The notes: generated by a model from the sequence alone, not told the origin. A stretch of 64,000 nucleotides of DNA from Massilia sp. IC2-278 (GCF_020708045.1 NZ_JAJFES010000007.1:124001-188000); one strand, 5' to 3'. Positions 28,865 to 39,681 are shown, counted from the first letter of the stretch. Numbers and translations are program-made.

Positions 28865-29656
28865 ATGACCCTCGCGGGTCGGACGGAGCGCGTCTTCATC
28901 ACCGGCGCCTCGAGCGGCATCGGCGCCGCACTGGCGCGCGAGTACGCCGCGCGCGGCGCCACGCTGGGCCTGGTGGCGCGCCGCGGCGAACTGCTGCGCG
29001 ACCTGGTCGCCTCGCTGCCCAACCCCGAACGCCACCGCAGCTACGCGCTCGACGTGCTCGACCACGCCGCCCTGGCCGCGGCGGCCGCGGACTTCATCGA
29101 CGCCTGCGGCGGCGCCGACATCGTCGTCGCCAGCGCCGGCATCTCGCACGGCACCCTCACCGAGCGGCCGGAGGATTTGCCGGTCTTCGCTTCGGTGTTC
29201 GCCACCAACGTCAACGCCACCGTCGCCACCTTCGCCCCCTTCATTTTCCAGATGAAGGTGCAGGGCACGCCCTGCCGCCTGGTGGCGGTCGGCAGCGTGG
29301 CCGGCGTGCGCGGCATGCGCGGCGCCGGCGCCTATTGCGCCTCGAAGGCCGCCGTGCACGCCTACTGCGAATCGCTGCGGCTGGAACTGAAGCGCTCGGC
29401 AATCCGCGTTGTCACCATCGTGCCCGGCTATATCGATACCCCCATGACCCGCAACAATCCGTTTCCCATGCCTTTCCTGATGCCGGCCGGGCGCTTCGCC
29501 GCCAGGGCCGTGGACGCCATCGCGCGCGGCGACAGCTACCGCGTGCTGCCCTGGCAGATGGGCGTCGTCGCCAAGCTGCTGCGCGCCCTGCCGAATCCCC
29601 TGTTCGACCTGCTGTTCTCGCGCGCGCCGCAAAAGCGCCGCAAGGGGGCCGCATGA
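28865..29656 (+). CDS. SDR family NAD(P)-dependent oxidoreductase
   Basis: 263-residue short-chain dehydrogenase. Cofactor motif FITGASSGIGAALAREYA, the ASAGIS strand end, catalytic SVAGVRG...YCASK (Tyr-x-x-x-Lys) and VVTIVPGYIDTPMT are all present. The VARR segment after the second strand favours NADP(H). The substrate is unknown. It overlaps the biotin ligase gene by 4 bases (ATGA), so translation is coupled. Confidence 0.9.
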   Translation: MTLAGRTERVFITGASSGIGAALAREYAARGATLGLVARRGELLRDLVASLPNPERHRSYALDVLDHAALAAAAADFIDACGGADIVVASAGISHGTLTERPEDLPVFASVFATNVNATVATFAPFIFQMKVQGTPCRLVAVGSVAGVRGMRGAGAYCASKAAVHAYCESLRLELKRSAIRVVTIVPGYIDTPMTRNNPFPMPFLMPAGRFAARAVDAIARGDSYRVLPWQMGVVAKLLRALPNPLFDLLFSRAPQKRRKGAA

Positions 29657-30453
29657 CGGCCTCCACGATCGCATCCATGCATGCAGCCGACATCGCCGCC
29701 CGCTCGCAGGCCGGCGTGGCCGTCGAGGTGGTCGAGGAGACCGGCTCGACGAATGCCGACCTGCTGGCGCGCGCCGCGTCGCTGGACGCGCCGCTGCTGC
29801 TGGTGGCGCGCAACCAGACCGCCGGCCGTGGCCGCGCCGGACGCAGCTGGCTGTCCTCCAGCGCGGGCTCGCTGACATTTTCGCTGGCCTGGCGTTTCGA
29901 GGGCGGCGTGGGGCGCCTCGCCGGCCTGCCGCTGGCAATCGGCGTGGCGCTGGCCGAAACCCTGGATAAACTCGGCGTGCAGGTCGGCCTGAAGTGGCCG
30001 AACGACGTGCTGCGCGACGGCGACAAGCTCGCCGGCATCCTGATCGAAACCCAGAACGCGCCTGGCGGCGGGGTCTGGACCGTGATCGGCATCGGCCTGA
30101 ATCTGCTGATGCCCGACGAAACCGAGGCCCTGCTCGGCCGCAGCATCGCTTCCCTGCCCTGGCTGGCGCGCATGGACCGCAACGAATTGATGGCGGCCCT
30201 GCTCGACGGCCTGGCCGGCGCGCTGCGCGAATTCGAGCGCGCCGGCTTCGCCGCCTTCTCGGCGCGCTGGAACCGGCGCCACGCCTGGCAGGGCCAGACC
30301 GTGGTCATCCTCGACGCCGGCAAGACCCTGCACGAAGGCGCCGCCGCCGGTGTCGACGACACCGGACGCCTGCTGCTCGACACGCGCGAAGGCCGCATCA
30401 CAGTGCTGGCCGGCGACGTGTCGCTGCGCGTGAAAGGCGCGCTCCAGGGATGA
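29653..30453 (+). CDS. birA: biotin--[acetyl-CoA-carboxylase] ligase
   Basis: 266 residues. Catalytic motifs: VVEETGSTNADLLARA, biotinoyl-AMP loop GRGRAGRSW, LKWPNDVLRDGDKLAGILIE and a small C-terminal SH3-like domain (LHEGAAAGVDDTGRLLL). It attaches biotin to the carboxyl carrier protein of acetyl-CoA carboxylase. The N-terminal winged-helix domain that makes E. coli BirA a repressor is absent, so this is a monofunctional ligase. It overlaps both neighbours by 4 bases (ATGA at each end). Confidence 0.94.
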   Translation: MTASTIASMHAADIAARSQAGVAVEVVEETGSTNADLLARAASLDAPLLLVARNQTAGRGRAGRSWLSSSAGSLTFSLAWRFEGGVGRLAGLPLAIGVALAETLDKLGVQVGLKWPNDVLRDGDKLAGILIETQNAPGGGVWTVIGIGLNLLMPDETEALLGRSIASLPWLARMDRNELMAALLDGLAGALREFERAGFAAFSARWNRRHAWQGQTVVILDAGKTLHEGAAAGVDDTGRLLLDTREGRITVLAGDVSLRVKGALQG

Positions 30454-31214
30454 ACGGCCCCCTGCTCCTGGTCGATGCCGGCAACACGCGCGTGAAGTGG
30501 GCGCTGGCCGATGCGCAGGCGCAGCCGGGCGACTGGGCCGCCAGTGGCGCGGCCCTGCACGACGGGCTGGATGTCCTGGCCGAAGAATGGCGCACCCGGC
30601 AGGTGGCGCGGGCGATCGTCTCGAACGTCGCCGGCCAGGCGCTGCGCGAACGGCTGGCCGCCCTGCTCGGCCCCATCGAGGTCGAGTGGTTCGCCTCAAG
30701 CGCCGAACGTGCCGGCCTGGTCAACGGCTACCGCGAACCGGCGCGCCTGGGCTGCGACCGCTTTGCCGCCGCCATCGGCGCGCGTGCGCTGGCGCCGGAG
30801 CAAGCGCTGGTGGTGGCCACCTGCGGCACCGCGACCACGGTCGATGCGGTAACGGGCGACGGCCGTTTCCTGGGCGGGATGATCCTGCCCGGTCTGGCGC
30901 TGATGGCCGGCGCCTTGGCGCGCAACACGGCCCAGCTACCGCAAGCGGCGCCGGGCGCGGCACTTCCTCCCCTGTTTGCCGACAATACCAACGATGCGAT
31001 CGTCTCGGGCTGCCTGTCGGCCCAGGCCGGCGCCATCGCGCGTGCGGTGGCGGGCCATGGCGGCGCCCTGTGCATCCTGTCGGGCGGCGCGGCGCCGATC
31101 ATCGCACCCGCGCTGGAGGTGACGCACAAGCTGGTCGATAATATCGTGCTGGTCGGCCTGCATGCGGTGGCGCGGGCGGAGGCGGCGCATCGAGGAGCGA
31201 TGGATGGGAGCTGA
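30450..31214 (+). CDS. coaX: type III pantothenate kinase
   Basis: 254 residues of the ASKHA fold: LLLVDAGNTRVKWALAD (phosphate 1), REPARLGCDRFAAAIGA, CGTATTVDAV (phosphate 2) and GGMILPGLALM. It phosphorylates pantothenate in the first step of coenzyme A synthesis. The adjacent birA gene is a conserved partner in betaproteobacteria. The start ATG overlaps the birA stop. Confidence 0.95.
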   Translation: MNGPLLLVDAGNTRVKWALADAQAQPGDWAASGAALHDGLDVLAEEWRTRQVARAIVSNVAGQALRERLAALLGPIEVEWFASSAERAGLVNGYREPARLGCDRFAAAIGARALAPEQALVVATCGTATTVDAVTGDGRFLGGMILPGLALMAGALARNTAQLPQAAPGAALPPLFADNTNDAIVSGCLSAQAGAIARAVAGHGGALCILSGGAAPIIAPALEVTHKLVDNIVLVGLHAVARAEAAHRGAMDGS

Positions 31215-31217
31215 AGC

Positions 31218-31952
31218 GTGGTGAAATTCGTATTTTGGGCTCTGCTGGCGGCGAACGCGCTGCTGTTCGCCTACGGGCGCGGCATGCTGGGCAGCGCCGA
31301 CGGCGAACTGCGCGAGCCGGCGCGCCTGACGAAACAGCTGGCGGCCGACAAGCTGGTGCTGCTGTCGGGCGAACAGGCGCAGGCGCTGGCGGCCGCCGCC
31401 AAGGCCGAGGACGGCCCAGCGGAGGAAGAAGCCGAGGCGGAGGAAGCGCCAGCGCCAGCGCCGGCGCCGCCAGCACCGGCCACGCCCGCCTACGCCTGCC
31501 TCGAAACCGAAGCCTTTGCCCCGCCCGATGCGCGCCGCTTCGAAACCCGCCTGGCGCGCCTGGAACTCGGCGCGCGCCAGATGCGCCTGGCCGTGCCCTA
31601 CCAGGAAGTGACCAGCCACCTGGTCTACCTGCCGCCGAACGGCGGCAAGGAAGGGGCCGAGCGCCGCGTGGCCGAGCTGCGCGAGCGCGGCATCAGCGAT
31701 TACTTCATCATGCAGGGCGATTCGCCGATGCGCTGGGCAGTGTCGCTGGGCGCGTTCAAGACCGAAGCTTCGGCGCGCACGCTGGCGGCCGAGCTGGCGA
31801 AAAAAGGCGTGCAGGGTGTGCGCGTGCTGCCGCGTGGGCCGCAGTCGAACCGGTTTGCCTACCGCTTCCGCGATATCGACGGGCCGATGCGGGCGCGCAT
31901 CCTCGAGGCCGGGCGGGGGATGGAGGCGACGATTTTGCACATTTGCAAGTGA
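31218..31952 (+). CDS. SPOR domain-containing protein downstream of coaX
   Basis: 244 residues from a GTG start 3 bases after coaX. It has an N-terminal membrane segment (VKFVFWALLAANALLFAYG), an acidic and Ala/Pro-rich linker (about 70-95), and a C-terminal half ending in a SPOR-type domain (YFIMQGDSPMRWAVSLGAFK...TLAAELAKKGVQGVRV). It is the third SPOR protein in this 6-kb stretch. Its specific role is unknown; a link to septal or lateral wall peptidoglycan is inferred from the domain and from the shape genes that follow. Confidence 0.78.
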   Translation: MVKFVFWALLAANALLFAYGRGMLGSADGELREPARLTKQLAADKLVLLSGEQAQALAAAAKAEDGPAEEEAEAEEAPAPAPAPPAPATPAYACLETEAFAPPDARRFETRLARLELGARQMRLAVPYQEVTSHLVYLPPNGGKEGAERRVAELRERGISDYFIMQGDSPMRWAVSLGAFKTEASARTLAAELAKKGVQGVRVLPRGPQSNRFAYRFRDIDGPMRARILEAGRGMEATILHICK

Positions 31953-31982
31953 TGTAGGGCCGTCGGTTTGCAGATAGCGATG

Positions 31983-32098
31983 TGGTGGGTTCGAGAACCC
32001 ACCCTACGTGGCTTCTCGATTGGCATGGGTGCCATACCGCGTGGACTCGGGAGTCCACCCTACAGAACCGGGTAGGGTGGGTTCTCGAACCCACCAAC
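31983..32098. repeat. cluster of three variant palindromes
   Basis: Copies at 31983-32008 (minus), 32038-32063 (minus) and 32071-32098 (plus). Read in the same direction all begin GTAGGGTGG. The inner stems are GTGGGTTC/GAACCCAC (outer two) and GTGGACTC/GAGTCCAC (middle): different bases from the GTGGGCAC type elsewhere in the window but always self-complementary. The cluster lies between the convergent SPOR gene and rlpA, a place where a terminator would be expected. Confidence 0.8.
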
Positions 32099-32162
32099 CG
32101 TGCTCATGCACACCACCACGGCAACCGGCACGCCACGTACCCCCGGCGTGCCGAAAAGCCGA

Positions 32163-33206
32163 TTATCGCTTCACCACGATCGGCTTGATCCCCAACCCCG
32201 CCGGCAAGCCGCGCGCCGCTTCCTGCGCCGCGGCGCGGCTCTCGAACGGCCCGCCATACAAACGGTTCACCGCCCCGCTCGGCACCACTTCGATCTCGCC
32301 CACCGCCAGGCCGGCATCGGCCAGCAGACGGCCCATTTCCTGGGCCTTGTCGGCGCGGCTGTAGGAGCCGAGCTGCAGGTAGAACTGGCCGGAAGCCTTG
32401 CCCGCGGCCGTGGCGGCGGCCACGGCCGGCAGCGCCTGGGTCACGGCGGCGCTGTCGGACTGCATGCGGTCTTCCAGCATCAGGGCCGCGATTTCCGGCG
32501 GCGCATCGAGTACCGGCGCCACCCGCGCCGGCGCCGCCTGCGCGGCCGAGGTGGCGGCGCGGCGCTCCGCGGCCAGCCGTACTTCGTCGCCCGGGAACAG
32601 GCGCTCCAGCTCGACTTCGTGGCTGCCCTTGCCCAGCAGGCCCAGTTTCAGCGCGGCGGTGTACGACACGTCGACCACGCGGCTGGCGTGGAAAGGGCCA
32701 CGGTCGTTGATGCGCACCACCACCGAGCGCCCGGTGGCCACGTGGGTGATGCGCGCATACGAAGGAATCGGCAGCGTCGGGTGCGCGGCCGTCATCTTGT
32801 ACATGTCGTAGGGTTCGCCCGAGGAGGTCTTCTGGCCGTGGAACTTCACGCCGTACCAGCTGGCCACGCCCTTCTGGACAAAGGGTTCCTCGTGCAGGAT
32901 CGGGGTATAGGTCTGGCCGAACACGGAATACGGCCGGTTCGCCCACTTGGCATAGGGCTCGGCCCTGACCACGGCGTCGGGCGTGAATTCCAGCCCTTCC
33001 GGGATGTCGGTGCCGGGGCCGTCGTCCTTGTAGTAGCCGCCGCGGCCGGAGTTGGCCGGCGGCAGCTTCGGGTTGATCGACCCGGGCTTGCCGGCCTTGT
33101 GCTTCCACGGCAGCGAACCCAGGCTCTTGTTGTCGCCCGTGGTGCCGCAGCCGGTCATCAACGCCGCCAACGCGATGACCACCGGGAGAATTCTCGAAGC
33201 GGTCAT
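32163..33206 (-). CDS. rlpA: septal ring lytic transglycosylase RlpA family lipoprotein
   Basis: 347 residues. Lipoprotein signal with lipobox LMTGC (Cys20), a double-psi beta-barrel domain (GVASWYGVKFHGQKTSSGEP...VVVRINDRGPFHASRVVDVS, about 115-205) and a C-terminal SPOR domain (QFYLQLGSYSRADKAQEMGR, about 270-345). RlpA cleaves denuded glycan strands at the septum in Pseudomonas. It is last in the cluster mreB-mreC-mreD-mrdA-rodA-rlpA, 14 bases after rodA. Confidence 0.92.
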   Translation of the reverse strand: MTASRILPVVIALAALMTGCGTTGDNKSLGSLPWKHKAGKPGSINPKLPPANSGRGGYYKDDGPGTDIPEGLEFTPDAVVRAEPYAKWANRPYSVFGQTYTPILHEEPFVQKGVASWYGVKFHGQKTSSGEPYDMYKMTAAHPTLPIPSYARITHVATGRSVVVRINDRGPFHASRVVDVSYTAALKLGLLGKGSHEVELERLFPGDEVRLAAERRAATSAAQAAPARVAPVLDAPPEIAALMLEDRMQSDSAAVTQALPAVAAATAAGKASGQFYLQLGSYSRADKAQEMGRLLADAGLAVGEIEVVPSGAVNRLYGGPFESRAAAQEAARGLPAGLGIKPIVVKR

Positions 33207-33220
33207 GCGCGCTTCCTTTC

Positions 33221-34336
33221 CTAGGTCTGCACCAGCTTGCGGTGCCTTTGTATGCTCATCAATATACCAGCGCCGAGCCCCAGGGTAATGAACGCCGTCC
33301 CGCCATAGCTCATGAAAGGCAGCGGAACGCCGACCACGGGAAGGATGCCGCTCACCATGCCCATGTTAACAAAGGCATACGTAAAGAAGATCATCGTGAT
33401 CGCGCCGGCCAGCAGCCGGGAGAACAGATTCGGGGCGTTGGCCGCAATCATCATGCCGCGGCCGATCAGCAGCAGGTAAATTACCAAAAGAAATAGGTTG
33501 CCGACAAGCCCAAATTCTTCCGAATAGACCGAGAACAGGAAATCGGTGGTTTGCTCGGGCACGAATTCCAGCTGGCCTTGCGTGCCCTGGTGGTAGCCCT
33601 TGCCGGTCATGCCGCCCGAGCCGATCGCGATCACCGACTGGATGATGTGGAAACCCTTGCCGAGCGGGTCCGAGGTCGGGTCGATCAGCGTCATCACCCG
33701 CTCGCGCTGGTAATCGTGCAGCATCGACCAGGCCACCGGCAAACTGGCGGCGCCGGCCACGGCCAGGCCGGCCAGCATCTTCCAGGACAGGCCGGCCAGG
33801 AAGATCACGTAGAAGCCCGAGGCGCCGACCAGCAGGGCCGTGCCCAGGTCGGGCTGGCGCGCGATCAGCGTGAACGGGATGATCAGCAAAATCGCCGCCA
33901 CCACGAAGGACTTCCAGTCGTCCAGCCGCGCCTTTTGCTGGAAGTACCAGGCGATCATCAGCGGCGTGGCGATCTTCATGATCTCCGAGGGCTGGATGTC
34001 GACGCCCACGTGCAGCCAGCGGCGCGAGCCCTTCTTGATGATGCCGAACACCGCCACGGCAATCAGTAGCGCAACGCCAAAGGTGTACACCGGCACGGCG
34101 AGGCGCATCAGCGTCTGCGGCGGCACCAGGGCCGCCATCCACATGATGAAGAAGGCCAGGATGAAGTTGCGCATCTGCGCCTCGACCCGGCCCGGGAATT
34201 CGTGGCCGGCCGAGGACATGGTGATCATGCTGGTGGTGAGCAGCATGAACAGCACCATCGCCAATGGCCAGTCGAACACGGTGAAATACGGTTTCAGGCG
34301 GCGGCTCAGCGAGCGCCGCTCGGGATAATAGGCCAT
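33221..34336 (-). CDS. rodA: rod shape-determining protein RodA
   Basis: 371-residue SEDS-family peptidoglycan glycosyltransferase with about ten membrane segments. Characteristic stretches include QPDLGTALLVGASGFYVIFL, IIQSVIAIGSGGMTGKGYHQ and GVPLPFMSYGGTAFITLGLG. It polymerises glycan strands during cell elongation, in complex with PBP2, whose gene ends 2 bases upstream. Confidence 0.96.
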   Translation of the reverse strand: MAYYPERRSLSRRLKPYFTVFDWPLAMVLFMLLTTSMITMSSAGHEFPGRVEAQMRNFILAFFIMWMAALVPPQTLMRLAVPVYTFGVALLIAVAVFGIIKKGSRRWLHVGVDIQPSEIMKIATPLMIAWYFQQKARLDDWKSFVVAAILLIIPFTLIARQPDLGTALLVGASGFYVIFLAGLSWKMLAGLAVAGAASLPVAWSMLHDYQRERVMTLIDPTSDPLGKGFHIIQSVIAIGSGGMTGKGYHQGTQGQLEFVPEQTTDFLFSVYSEEFGLVGNLFLLVIYLLLIGRGMMIAANAPNLFSRLLAGAITMIFFTYAFVNMGMVSGILPVVGVPLPFMSYGGTAFITLGLGAGILMSIQRHRKLVQT

Positions 34337-34338
34337 CG

Positions 34339-36351
34339 TTATTCCTTGGTGGTGGCGGCCGGCGCCGTGGCGATCACGCCGGGAGGCGTGGCCGCGGCGG
34401 CGGCCGGTGCCGCGGCGGGCGCAGCCCCAGGTGCAGAGGCACGCACCGGCGCCGGCCTGGCGCCGGCTGTCACGGTCGGCGCGGCCGGCGGCGCCGGGCG
34501 CTTGCCGAGCAGGTAGTAGTCGAGCGCCTTGCGCGCGATCGGCGCCGCCTCGCCCGCGCCGAAGCCGGCGTTCTCGACCACGAGGGCGATGGCGATCTTC
34601 GGCTTGTCGGCCGGCGCGAACGCCGTGTACAGCGCATTGTCGCGGTGGCGCTCGTCGATCGCGTGGGCGTTGTACTTCTGGCCCTTCAGGCCGATCACCT
34701 GCGCCGTGCCTGTCTTGCCTGCCGAAATATAGCCGGCATTCGCAAAGGCGCGGCGGCCGGTGCCGTAGGCTTCCTGGGTCACGCCGACCATGGCGCGCTT
34801 GATGAAGTCGATGTTTTCCTGCTTCAGCGGGATGCGCCGGCTTTCCTTCGGCGTGGTCAGCGTGCGCTCGCGCGTGGCGCCGTCCTCGATCAGCTTCACC
34901 AGGTGCGGCTTCATCACCACGCCGTTATTCGCCAGGTTGGCCACCGCGTGCGCCAGCTGGATCATGGTGTAGTTGTTGAAGCCCTGGCCGATCGAGATCG
35001 AGATGGTGTCGCCGCCCACCCACTTCTGGGCCGCGCGGTTGCGCTTGAAGCGGTTCGCCTTCCATTCCTTCGAGGGCAGCACGCCGGTCTTCTCGTGCTC
35101 GAGGTCGATGCCGGTGGGCGAGCCGAAGCCGAACGGCGCCATGAACTTGGCGATGTTATCGATGCCCATCTCGTTGCCGAGCTGGTAGTAATAGGTATCG
35201 CAGGACTCGGCGATCGAGCGGTACATGTCCACGTAGCCGTGGCCGCCCGGCTTGTCGTCGTTGAAGCGGTGCCCGCCGAGCATGAAGAAGCCGGCGTCGC
35301 GGATGCCCTGCTCAGGACGGCGGAATCCCAGTTCCAGCGCGGCCAGCGACATGAAAGGCTTGAAGGTCGAGCCGGGCGGATAGGTGCCCGACAGCGGCCG
35401 GTTCATCAGCGGCCGGTCGAGCGAGGTATTCAGCTCGTTCCAGCTCTGGGTGTCGATGCCGTCGACGAACAGGTTGGGGTCGAAGCCCGGGCGCGACACA
35501 TAGGCCAGCACGTCGCCGGTTTCCGGCTCGATGGCGACGAATGCGCCGCGCCGGTTGCCGAATGCCTCTTCGACCACCTTCTGCAGCTCGATGTCGATCG
35601 ACAGGATCAGGTTCGAGCCCGGCACCGGCGCGCGGCGCGACAGCGTACGGATCGCGCGCCCGCCGGCCGAACGCTCGACTTCCTCGTAGCCGGTGGTGCC
35701 GTGCAGGTAGCGCTCGTACTTCTTTTCCAGGCCTTCCTTGCCGATGTGGTCGGTGCCGTTGTAGTTGGCGGCGTCGTCGCTTTCTTCCAGCGCCGCCGCT
35801 TCCTTGGCATTGATGCGGCCGATGTAGCCGACCACGTGCGAGGCGACTTCGCCCAGCGGATACTGGCGGAACAGGCGCGCCTGCACCTCGACGCCCGGGA
35901 AGCGGAAGCGCTGGGCCGTGAAGCGCGCCACCTCGTCGTCGGTGAGGCGGGTGCGCAGCGGCACGCTGGCGAAGCTGCGCGACTCTTCCATCAGGCGCTT
36001 GAAGCGCTTGCGGTCCTTGGGCTCGACGCTGACGATCTTGGCCAGCTCGTCGATCACCGATTCCAGGTTGGCCTGCAGCTTCGAGGGCGTGATCTCGAGC
36101 GTGTAGGCCGAGTAGTTCTGGGCCAGCACCACGCCGTTGCGGTCGACGATCAGGCCGCGGTTCGGCATGATCGGCACCAGCGCGATGCGGTTGTCCTCGG
36201 CCTGCGCCATGTACTGGTCGTGGTGGATCACCTGCAGCCAGACCAGGCGCGCCGTAAGGATGCCGAAGCAGACGAACACCAGCACCGCCAGCGCGGTCAT
36301 GCGCAGGCGGAACTGGTGGATCTCGCGGTCGCTGTCTTTGATTTCAGTCAT
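34339..36351 (-). CDS. mrdA: penicillin-binding protein 2
   Basis: 670-residue transpeptidase anchored by one N-terminal membrane segment (about 15-40). Dimerisation domain (about 60-240), then the transpeptidase domain with the acyl-enzyme Ser328 in PPGSTFKPF, the SxN-type SCD in IAESCDTYYY and KTG in SAGKTGTAQVIG. A C-terminal Ala/Pro-rich tail of about 60 residues extends past the domain. It cross-links peptidoglycan during elongation with RodA. Confidence 0.95.
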   Translation of the reverse strand: MTEIKDSDREIHQFRLRMTALAVLVFVCFGILTARLVWLQVIHHDQYMAQAEDNRIALVPIMPNRGLIVDRNGVVLAQNYSAYTLEITPSKLQANLESVIDELAKIVSVEPKDRKRFKRLMEESRSFASVPLRTRLTDDEVARFTAQRFRFPGVEVQARLFRQYPLGEVASHVVGYIGRINAKEAAALEESDDAANYNGTDHIGKEGLEKKYERYLHGTTGYEEVERSAGGRAIRTLSRRAPVPGSNLILSIDIELQKVVEEAFGNRRGAFVAIEPETGDVLAYVSRPGFDPNLFVDGIDTQSWNELNTSLDRPLMNRPLSGTYPPGSTFKPFMSLAALELGFRRPEQGIRDAGFFMLGGHRFNDDKPGGHGYVDMYRSIAESCDTYYYQLGNEMGIDNIAKFMAPFGFGSPTGIDLEHEKTGVLPSKEWKANRFKRNRAAQKWVGGDTISISIGQGFNNYTMIQLAHAVANLANNGVVMKPHLVKLIEDGATRERTLTTPKESRRIPLKQENIDFIKRAMVGVTQEAYGTGRRAFANAGYISAGKTGTAQVIGLKGQKYNAHAIDERHRDNALYTAFAPADKPKIAIALVVENAGFGAGEAAPIARKALDYYLLGKRPAPPAAPTVTAGARPAPVRASAPGAAPAAAPAAAAATPPGVIATAPAATTKE

Positions 36352-36361
36352 CTAGCCAAAC

Positions 36362-36880
36362 TCAGATCGGACGGGTATGGTCCCGGTCGACGGCGCGGCG
36401 CTGCGGCGCCAGCAGCAGCCAGGAAATCACCGGCCACAGGGCCACGGCCACGGCGCTTTCGACGAAGTGCAGCCAGCCGGCGAAGCGGCCGGTGGCGAAC
36501 ACGTGCACCAGCGACTGGATCGCCTGGGCCAGCAGCAGCAGCGGGAACACGTGCAGGGCTTGCGTCAGCACCGGGAACCACAGCACGCGGCGGTGGATCA
36601 TGATCGACGCATACGACAGCAGCGTATAGGCCAGGGCGTTCTCGCCCAGCAAGGTAGCGTCGTGCACGTCCATCAGGAGGCCCATGCAGAAGGCGACGCC
36701 GATGCCGACCTTGCGCGGCTGGTGGATGCCCCAAAAGACCAGCACCAGCGCCACGAAGTCGGGCGCGCCGATCCAGCGGCCCCAGGGCAGCAGATTGAGC
36801 ATGAAGGCGCAGGTCAGGCTGAACGCGATGAACAGCGGGCTGACCGGCAGCAGGATGTAATGGGGACGGTTGGCGGGCAT
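36362..36880 (-). CDS. mreD: rod shape-determining protein MreD
   Basis: 172 residues with five or so hydrophobic membrane segments; MDVHDATLLGENALAYTLLS matches the conserved MreD centre. It abuts the mreC stop directly and ends 10 bases before mrdA. Part of the MreBCD elongation complex in the inner membrane. Confidence 0.92.
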   Translation of the reverse strand: MPANRPHYILLPVSPLFIAFSLTCAFMLNLLPWGRWIGAPDFVALVLVFWGIHQPRKVGIGVAFCMGLLMDVHDATLLGENALAYTLLSYASIMIHRRVLWFPVLTQALHVFPLLLLAQAIQSLVHVFATGRFAGWLHFVESAVAVALWPVISWLLLAPQRRAVDRDHTRPI

Positions 36881-38182
36881 TTACGCACCCTCCTTGCGGA
36901 CGGCCGGCTGGTTCGGTTGGACGGCGGCGGTGGGCGCGGCGCCGGGGCGGGCCGCGCCTTGCGCAGCCGGTGCGGGCGTGGTCGCAGGGGCGGTTGCAGG
37001 CGCAGCCGGGGATGCGCCTGCAGGCGTCCGTGCCGCGCCGCTTGCGGGACGCTGGCCGGCGGCGTTGGCGGGCGCGGTGGCCGGCGCAGCCGCCGGTGTG
37101 GCTGGACGCTGCCCGGCGCCCTGCGCGGCAGCGCCCGCCGGCGTGTTACCCGGCGCGGCGGCGCCCGGCGTGCCGACGCCCGGCAGCGCCGGCACGCCCG
37201 CGGTGCCGTTCGGATTCGCCGCCGGCGCCTGGGCCGGCAGCGGCGTGGCGGGCAGCGGCGGCAACGGCACCGGGTCCATCTTCGGCAGGTTGCGGCGCGC
37301 CCCGGACTGGGCCGGCAGGTGCGGCACATCGGCGGGACGCGGCTCGCGCGCCGCCTGCGACATCACGATCAGGAGCTGGCGATTGCGGTCGATGCCGGCC
37401 AGCGGCTGGCACACCACGCGGCCAAAGGCGCCGGCGGCCACGCTTTCCACCTGCACCACCCTGGCCACGGCCAGGCCGGCCGGATAGATGCCGTCCAGGC
37501 CCGAGGTGATCAACACGTCGCCGACCTGGATGTCGGCGTTCGGCGCCACGAAGCGCAGGTCGAGCACGCCCGAGTGGCCGCGGCCATAGGCCACGCTGCG
37601 CAGGCCCGAGCGCAGCACCTGCACCGGAATGGCCTGGTCCTTGTCGGTCAGGAGCGTGACTTCGGAGGTGAACGGGAAGACGCGGGTGATCTGGCCGACC
37701 ACCCCGAGGTTGTCGATCACGGGCAGGCCGAGCTGCACGCCGTTGCGCGTGCCGCGGTCGAGCACGATGCGGCGCGTCGACGGGTCGCGCGTGTCGTACA
37801 GGATCTCGCCCATGATGGCCTGCACCGGCAGGTGCTCCCTGGCGTCGAGCAGGCGCCGCAGGTGGGCGTTCTCGGCCATCTGGAGCTGGGCCTGCTGCAT
37901 GGCCTGGGCCTGGGTCACCTGCTGGTTCTTGAGCGCGACCACTTCCTTCTGCAGGCTGGCGATCGAGGAGAAATAATCGCCCATGCCGTACACGGCGTCG
38001 CGCGGCATCAGCGCGGCCATCTGCAGCGGATAGAGCACGGTGGCGGCCACCTGGCGTGCGGCGCCGAGCAGGTGCATGCGCGCATCGACCACCAGCAGCA
38101 CGATCGACACCAGCGCGAACACCGTCACCTTCACCCGCGCGGGGGCGCCCTGTTTGAAAAGCGGCGGAGGACTGTATTCCAT
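36881..38182 (-). CDS. mreC: rod shape-determining protein MreC
   Basis: 433 residues. One N-terminal membrane segment (VKVTVFALVSIVLLVVDARM), a coiled coil (about 75-115; ASLQKEVVALKNQQVTQAQA) and the paired beta-barrel domains (LPVQAIMGEILYDTRDPSTR to about residue 285). The last 145 residues are an Ala/Pro/Gln-rich low-complexity tail, which makes this protein much longer than the E. coli protein (367) core would need. MreC scaffolds PBP2 on the periplasmic side. Confidence 0.93.
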   Translation of the reverse strand: MEYSPPPLFKQGAPARVKVTVFALVSIVLLVVDARMHLLGAARQVAATVLYPLQMAALMPRDAVYGMGDYFSSIASLQKEVVALKNQQVTQAQAMQQAQLQMAENAHLRRLLDAREHLPVQAIMGEILYDTRDPSTRRIVLDRGTRNGVQLGLPVIDNLGVVGQITRVFPFTSEVTLLTDKDQAIPVQVLRSGLRSVAYGRGHSGVLDLRFVAPNADIQVGDVLITSGLDGIYPAGLAVARVVQVESVAAGAFGRVVCQPLAGIDRNRQLLIVMSQAAREPRPADVPHLPAQSGARRNLPKMDPVPLPPLPATPLPAQAPAANPNGTAGVPALPGVGTPGAAAPGNTPAGAAAQGAGQRPATPAAAPATAPANAAGQRPASGAARTPAGASPAAPATAPATTPAPAAQGAARPGAAPTAAVQPNQPAVRKEGA

Positions 38183-38316
38183 GACTTTCGATTAAGACCG
38201 GGCGAACCCGATAACGGAATAGGCGAATGGGCAGGGGCACGGCGACGCCGTTCCACTGCCCACGCTTTTTTCTCGACAACCGGCCGGTGCGGCCGCTGCA
38301 GGGCGCGCTTCCCGGC

Positions 38317-39681
<1,365 letters not shown>

